Assembly (NCBI GenBank): GCA_021234535.1
Contig: CM037839.1
Location: 11,719,419 to 11,783,418, forward strand
Length of the DNA: 64,000 nucleotides
Source of the DNA: Stichopus chloronotus
Taxonomy: Eukaryota > Echinodermata > Holothuroidea > Aspidochirotida > Stichopodidae
Direction of reading: 5' to 3'
Translations under genes and position numbers: made by a program
Part shown: one piece after another, positions 1 through 64,000 of the stretch
Layout of the letters: each line of letters starts with the position of its first letter
Numbering within the stretch: the stretch's first letter is position 1
Notes under the pieces: model-generated
The model's database searches: none
What the model was told of the DNA's origin: nothing
Seen by the model: only the letters and a program-made list of their open reading frames with translations

Positions 1-2123
1 AAAGTCACAACTATACCTTCTCTTGTTTAGAGTGGCTTTTCACTCGAACATCAGGTTTTGAGATGAATTACAGCCTGCTTGTAAAAATATGATAAATGCA
101 TTTACACAGAATCCACAAGATGTATAACTTTCAAAGATGAAAAAAGGGCTAATGCGTGGGTGGCATTACCTTCTTTAAACGAATTTCATCGATAAAATCC
201 TTGCTTTTACAGAAATGGGTTAACCCCCTTGCCGAATGCCCTACCCCCAGCCGTGTGGTGAACGATTTTTTTTTTTCTGTCCAGCTTATCGCCGCGGAAA
301 CCTAACTCTAAGATTGTCGTTAGAGACAGAGGCGCTACGCATACTGAGCCGACCTTCGTTCATTCCCAACCCACCTGAATTTACTAGGCTCGAACACGAA
401 TTTAATAGTGGATACATAATCAGCAACAATATTAGTCCATTTAGCTACCACACATGGGTAACTCATTCTTCACTCTGTATATATTTTTTAAATTGGATGA
501 TTTCACTTGTCTTGAAGATACTGTTCTTCCTATACTTGAGAAAATCTTCTCTCTTTCTCGACCATATAATCATAAAGTCTTGTTTGTTTGTTCTTTATGT
601 TCTTGAAATTATCAACTGTATAGATAGTTGAAACTGGTTTTCCTTGCAAATTTGGAAATAAAGGGAAACTATCAGTTCCCCCCCCCCCCAAAAAAAAAAA
701 AAGAGAAAACTTTTCTTCTAAATTTGTCATCCTTTCTCCTTTTACAAAGTACAGAGAATTAAGTTTGTAATTACTCATACCGATTGAAATGGATTAAGAC
801 GCACCGGTCAGGATGCAAAAGTTTTGTCTCAACAAATGCATTGTTTTGATCATGAGTTTGACGAATATATACGCTCGAAACATCTCGGGATGTGAGTGAT
901 CTAAGAATATCTTTTCCTCCTCTACCGCTTTCTCTCTTACTTCCCCACCTCTCGTTCCACCCCTCCCCCTTTCCAACGTCACCCCCCCCCCCTATTACCT
1001 TCCCATCTTTCCATAGGGTCCCCCTAACTTTCTCATTTCGGATACAAAGGTACCCCGCGTAACGGACGAGTCTTTTCTTTCAGCTTATCGCTACGAAAAA
1101 CATAGGGGCCGCAGTCAGAGATCCGCTACGCAGGCTAATACAAATGCTGGTTCATCTGTCCATCTCACTTTGCGAATCTTCATCGATTTGGTAACGGAAT
1201 GAGTGTAAGTTGTGCCATGAATGAAAAAAATGTATACATAAAGGCAGCCAAATAATGCCAAAACCTTTATCCTCGGAAAGTTCAGACCTCCCCTGAACTT
1301 CACTTCCGTTGGTTTCGTTGCATCGTCAGAGGTGTAGCTATTTATACCGATGACACAAGTCCTGTGAGGATTTGTCATGTTGTAAAAAGCTACTGCAAAC
1401 TCGAAAAGGACTGGAAGTAACATTTGCCAAATGTTACTTTCTTTTTGCAACGATACTACTAAAGACGTATATCATACCGTTTACGGTTCTACGCAGTGTA
1501 TTTTGAACATTTCAGTCCCCTAACCCATCGCAACTCCCCTAGCCTTTCCCCCTTTGAGTTGAAACCAGTGACACATTTTCACGAAATTTTCAAAGAATAC
1601 TGCTTTAGCCTCATTTAATGCCATTAAAGCTGGAATATGGGTTGAAAATTGTTAAAATTGTTAAAAGCCCTCTTTTTGCAGAGATGAATATTCATATATA
1701 CATTCATTTCCAATTGGTCTGTTTGATTTTAAGTAACGGTGATTGACTGCTGAGCTATCCTTTTTTTGGAGAATCTGAATTTGAAGGGCCAACAGAAATG
1801 CCGACACAATTTTCATTTTCGAATATCTGGAAAATGAGAGCATAGTTTTCTTTCAGGTTTTGTGACACGTGACCCTTTCCCTCTTCTTTCTCTTCCCGAA
1901 ACACTGACGAAGAACAAAGGTAGATGATCAGGCTATTGCCAGTACGACTTACATTCCAGCTTTAAGAGCAAACGATATTCCTGTTCAAGAAACCAATAAA
2001 CTGGCATGGCCGTAAATTAATTCAAGATTTACAAAGCAGCCGGCACTGCCATGCTGGAGTGTATGTTTCTTACCGTGAGGGGGTGGGTGGGGGTCATTGT
2101 GTCCTTTCGTCTATATGTATTAA

Positions 2124-2413
2124 CAGGGCCGTAGCAAGAAATTTGTCAAGGAGGGGTCGAATCGTGAATGTAGAAGATTGTTTGAGTGACGTAACGCCAC
2201 CATAGGTTGATGTGAAATGTCCAAGGAAAGTTTGACCGAAAACCTCCCATCCCTGAAAACTGCACTTATCAGGCATTTCAAGGCCAAAAATGGTAGGTCT
2301 ACCTCATGTAATATGTGAGATATTACAGCAATATCATAAAGACATTTAAAACAATTTGCTTAAGGGGGGAGTATAATTCGTTCCCCCTCCCCAAACTCTT
2401 CGCTACGCCTCTG
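2124..2413. mobile_element. short non-autonomous inverted-repeat element (MITE)
   Basis: The ends are imperfect inverted repeats of about 23 bp: CAGGGCCGTAGCAAGAAATT on the left and the complement of CAGAGGCGTAGCGAAGAGTT on the right, with a C/G-rich run just inside the right end. No coding capacity is seen. The pattern resembles GGCGTAGC-type MITEs of many marine invertebrates, but the superfamily is not assigned. Confidence 0.6.
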
Positions 2414-2639
2414 CATGCATAGGTACCACGCCTCAACACCCGTACATGCTTTCTACGTAATGATAAGAAGCATTTCACATGAGTGACTGACACAACCTCG
2501 GAACACGTCCTACAGTGTGGTGTGCTGCACTCCTATAGCATGAGCGAAACCGAATAGCTTAAATGACAGAGGCAGCAAATGATCAAACTGTCAGACCAGT
2601 CATCTAGACTGACCTCAGAATATGATGGCAAATCAACTT

Positions 2640-3290
2640 AGTTTTTATTAGAATTTTAAGACATCTTCAAATAATTAAAGATGTCTTCAAATAATTTATT
2701 TTAATTATTTTTAATTCTTTATTTTAAGATATCTTCAATTCTATCAAAGATTTCTCTAACGTCAGCTGGTATTTCCGTATTCCAGATATCTTTCAGTCAT
2801 TTAAAGATATCTTTAAATCTTTTAAAGATATCTTTAATTCAATTCCAGATTTTATTTTTTATTTGTCTAAAGATATCTTGACAAAATTTAAATATATATA
2901 TATATACTTTACTTTCTTACTATACTTATTATTTACTTTCATTGTCTGTCATCCCAAACATTCATTTATTTCATTATATTCCCTTTATATATATGTATAT
3001 ATTTCGACATATATATATATATTTCTCATAAATCAACTGGAGCTAAGGGTTCATCTAAATCGAAGTAAAGAAGCTATCTTTGATTCAAATAAGAGCTATC
3101 TTTAATTTTTAGTCAAGATATCTTAAATTTCGAATTACAGATATCTTTGATTGTTATACAATAGATATCTGTAATTCATATAAAGATAAATACCATTCAT
3201 TTAAAGATATATGTAATTCAATTAAAGGTATCTTCACTTAGTTTACAGATGTCTATAATTCATTTAAAGATATCTTCATAATTCTCTAAT
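2640..3290. repeat. AT-rich degenerate tandem array with AAGATATCTT core
   Basis: Many copies of the palindromic core AGATATCT or a one-base variant, separated by short AT spacers such as TTTAATTCATTTAA, giving a period near 20 bp. A (TA)n-rich stretch at about 2885-3025 interrupts it. The core matches that of the array at 8627-8845, so the two are probably one satellite family. Confidence 0.7.
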
Positions 3291-3794
3291 TCTGAGTGGG
3301 GGGGGGGGGGGCAGGGGCAGTATAATGGCTCGCCATACGAATACATGTTGCATCTATGGTCCATGTATAAGCCGAAGTTACCAATGACGTGTTGATGAAT
3401 AACATGCATGTGATTTTTATGTTCGCGACATTTATCAGCCTTTTTTTTCGAATGTGGGTGAAACATATACGAGATCTGTGAATGTAATTGAAATGGCAAG
3501 GTGACTGAAACGAACGCTAGACCGAGCTTATGATCGGGGGACATTGACCACCAGCTTAGAAAAGCTTATCTGGGTAATCACCCCTGCTAAATAAACCAAA
3601 ATAAAGAATCAGATGAGGTACACAGGATAAATAAAGAATGAAAAAAAAAAAAGAAAACAGTGAAGCAACTCGAAAGAAGAGGCTAACGAGACTTAAAATC
3701 AGTTCATATATAGGTTTGAAGCTTGCAGTATTTTACATAATCTAGTAGATTCGTTTTTGCCAAAGTAGCCTATCTTGTACAGTTTTTGGAGGTT

Positions 3795-4156
3795 TTAAAG
3801 GGAAATGGGGCGTTTAAAATATACCAACATGGTATACAAAGAAAATAGCTTTAATCAGCGTTAAACCATTCAGTCTCATCAGTTAAACATCTGCAAAAGC
3901 GTCATATCTTCAAAACATCATGCATGTGATGAGTAATGGAAAATGCATGATTTGCATATTGAAAAGTTTGGGTGAACAAACTATTGTTGACCAACAAATA
4001 ACTAAATTTCTCTCTGAAACTGAGAAACTTATATTTTGAAAAGAAGGCTCAGTACTGTCCATCCTTATTTTGAAAAATGTATCCTTCTTTGTCCACAAAC
4101 ATTGGTTTTAAAAATATGATTGTTTCCTGAGAAACAAACGCCTTATTTCCCTTTAA
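3795..4156 (+). mobile_element. TTAA foldback element family A, copy 1
   Basis: It starts TTAAAGGGAAATGGGGCGTT and ends with the near-perfect complement (AACGCCTTATTTCCCTTTAA). The interior matches the copies at 7641-7994 and 36684-37038, for example around the shared TGAAAAGTTTGGGTGAACAA. There is no coding capacity. TTAA at both ends suggests a piggyBac-like target duplication; this is inference from the ends only. Confidence 0.75.
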
Positions 4157-4847
4157 GGGTTTAAAGTAGATTACACCGCATACAAATCTTACCCGAGGAG
4201 CTTCATCGATAGACATTTACGTTATCATGCATGAAACTGAAAAACAAAAGTGAAATGAAACCAATTAGTACATAAAGATTTTCTTAAGTACTGACGATTA
4301 CGATTGTAAGGTGTCACAAATTTTATACCAGGAAAGAACGGGGAATGTTGTCTTCATCATTGTGGCGAAGGACAGGTTTAGATGGATGACCTTGTTAATG
4401 GTGGGTCAAGAAGTTAGGGGATCTATAGGACTCTCCTTTCTGACAGGTGTGCCTCTTCCATTCGAATGGTGTTGGTAGTGAGGGGTTAGCGTCTTCGATA
4501 CAGGAATGCAGTTAGTGCAGGTGTCTTCCAAACACTGCAATCGTATCCGTCCCTTATTAATCCATCTAACCTCCCTCCCTATTACCAAGTTATCATCTTC
4601 AAAGCCGTAGGGTTAGAACTCTATGAATGAACAAATCTTTCCTGCCTCTGTTCGATGTATACGTTATTTTACAGTGATTCTGAGAATAAGAGGCGATTTT
4701 AAAAGCGTTGCTGCACTGCCGTCCTTTGTGGCGAGCAACTGAGAGATCTAACAAGCCGCCGTACTATATTACCCACGCTTGAGATGAACGTAGTACAGAA
4801 CGTTTGGATATCTAGGCTGAATTGTGTTACCGAGTGTACTCCTTTGA

Positions 4848-5066
4848 TATATAGCGTACCTGGGAAATCTGTTGTCCGATTTTTTTTTTCAACTCACCTC
4901 TGACAAGTTCGAACATCCTTTTTTTGGGGCGGTCTCTCACAGCTCAATTCTCATGTGGGTACAAGTTGAGACTTGTGCAAACAGGTTTTTGTGCACCTTG
5001 ATTCGAACGATACAAGGACAACGGTCCCGCAAGTAACCTTCTGACATTCGTCAGATTGACACCAAC
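4848..5066 (+). promoter_or_regulatory. candidate core promoter and 5' UTR
   Basis: A TATATA motif at 4848-4853 lies about 215 bp before the initiator ATG. A GGGGCGG box is at 4926-4932, downstream of it, which is not the usual order. No transcription start can be read from sequence; the assignment rests only on position upstream of the signal-peptide exon. Confidence 0.2.
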
Positions 5067-63162
<58,096 letters not shown>

Positions 63163-64000
63163 GTAATTTGTAACTGTAAATCCCAACTATCAGAATTTTG
63201 TGTAAGTTGCCTTATCTTGCAGATAGCGTTAAAACGATAATATGTGATAAGTCAAAGTTTATATTGGCTTGATGCTAATACCAACAAAAACAAAGCACAA
63301 AGCAGGAAGCAGGAGCTCGTAAAGATCAAGAGAGAAGTTGCTTGAAGGTTCACAATGTTTTATTAACTCTCCAAAATGATAACACATTCTAAATATGGGT
63401 GAGAAACAATCTAAAAAGATAAATATTCCTAGGCCTAAGGTCAGTACGTCCTAACACAAGTGCGGTCACAGCAAAACTGAGTTCAAAACATGCTTCATAC
63501 GAAGAACACCCAAATCATCAGAGCCCGCGCAAGTGTGCGGCAGACGCTGATTGGACCATGCGTTAAAGGCATCCACACAGCCTCTAGTGCTGCTCTATGA
63601 TTGGTTATAATTGCATATCAGTTCACGCAGTGTTAGCACATTTTTGACAAGACACTCTTTGCTTATTTTTAATAGAAGTGCATGCAATAGAGTTTGGTTT
63701 GCATGACATGTGTGACATTTTGTGGAACATTCCCGTTTTGATGTGGTATCAATGATCAAACTTTTGCCATGCTGAAGTGGTTTTGCCATCCTTATGCAAT
63801 AAGGTGTGTAGGAAAGACGAACACGTGCCACGCCTTTTTTCGCCACCCAAAAGTCTCTGGATCTTGGACCGATCTGAAGCTAGTACATGATTCAGCCTAG
63901 TGCCCATGCCTAAGGAAATGATGAAATGCTTGTCAATGGTTTTGATTATCAGAGATGAACCATCATGTTTGCTGATACTGATAGCATTACCTGATAGGTC
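63163..64000 (+). other. start of intron 16, window end
   Basis: Not related to introns 13-15. No exon, repeat family or terminator is recognised in these 838 bp. Confidence 0.7.

Larger units (their letters stand above)
1..5066. other. upstream noncoding region, no supported gene
   Basis: No reading frame here has recognisable domain content or convincing splice structure. The open frames are short and mostly run through low-complexity sequence. Visible contents are a C-run near 680-690 followed by an A-run, a diverged repeat pair (about 268-345 and 1067-1140, sharing CAGCTTATCGC and CGCTACGCA), an inverted-repeat element at 2124-2413, an AT-rich AGATATCT array at 2640-3290, a 14-G run at 3298-3311 and a TTAA foldback element at 3795-4156. 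The stretch 4160-4800 is unremarkable single-copy-looking sequence. A neighbouring gene's intron cannot be excluded. Confidence 0.6.

Noticed and set aside
3260..3544. Minus-strand frame with a proline-rich end
   Set aside because: The proline run is the 14-G homopolymer; no splice or domain support.
4406..4588. Minus-strand frame with several cysteines (CLEDTCTNC)
   Set aside because: Considered as a retroelement tail or small exon, but no family motif or clear splice sites were seen.

Overview
The window is eukaryotic, AT-rich, intron-dense and loaded with repeats. It carries most of one very large plus-strand gene for a secreted or membrane-anchored scavenger-receptor cysteine-rich (SRCR) protein. 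Long SRCR tandem proteins, TTAA-bounded short inverted-repeat elements, BEL/Pao and Ty3-like gag remnants and rolling-circle-like repeats together suggest a marine invertebrate deuterostome. An echinoderm is my best guess; hemichordate or amphioxus is not excluded, and the species cannot be named from sequence alone.

Layout. Positions 1-5066 are upstream sequence with repeats and no gene I can support. Exon 1 (5067-5160) encodes a signal peptide. An 18.5 kb first intron full of repeats follows. From 23712 to 63162 there are fifteen more exons, each one complete extracellular domain flanked by phase-1 introns: nine SRCR domains (exons 2-10), one Frizzled-type cysteine-rich domain with all ten cysteines (exon 11), then five more SRCR domains (exons 12-16). 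The window ends inside intron 16, so the C terminus is missing. The joined exons give 1680 uninterrupted codons. Every internal exon is 3n long with 1-1 phase, so any exon could be skipped or duplicated without a frame change.

Exons 13-16 are a recent tandem amplification of a unit of about 2.6 kb (exon plus intron). The copies are mosaics: exon 13 has a unique 5' side, exon 16 a unique 3' side, and exons 14-15 join the exon-16-type 5' side to the exon-13-type 3' side, as expected from unequal crossing-over inside the coding exon. Two transposon insertions in the first copy account for nearly all of its extra length, and the later copies give their natural empty sites.

The main mobile family is a non-autonomous element with the marks of a Helentron-type rolling-circle transposon (HINE): 5' TTGATTCCTTGCC, a matching inverted motif near the 3' end, a 3' hairpin AAAGCC-TTTT-GGCTTT followed by CTGG, insertion between T and T without target duplication, and a core of roughly 140-bp tandem repeats. 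The repeats are packed with AGGTCA half-sites in DR1 and DR4 spacing, like nuclear-receptor response elements. Two copies carry different retrotransposon gag fragments at the same internal position. One copy ends 8 bp before SRCR exon 8 and supplies most of that exon's 3' splice region. At least five families of foldback elements with TTAA at both ends, two AGATATCT arrays and a 619-bp foldback of minisatellites fill other noncoding stretches.
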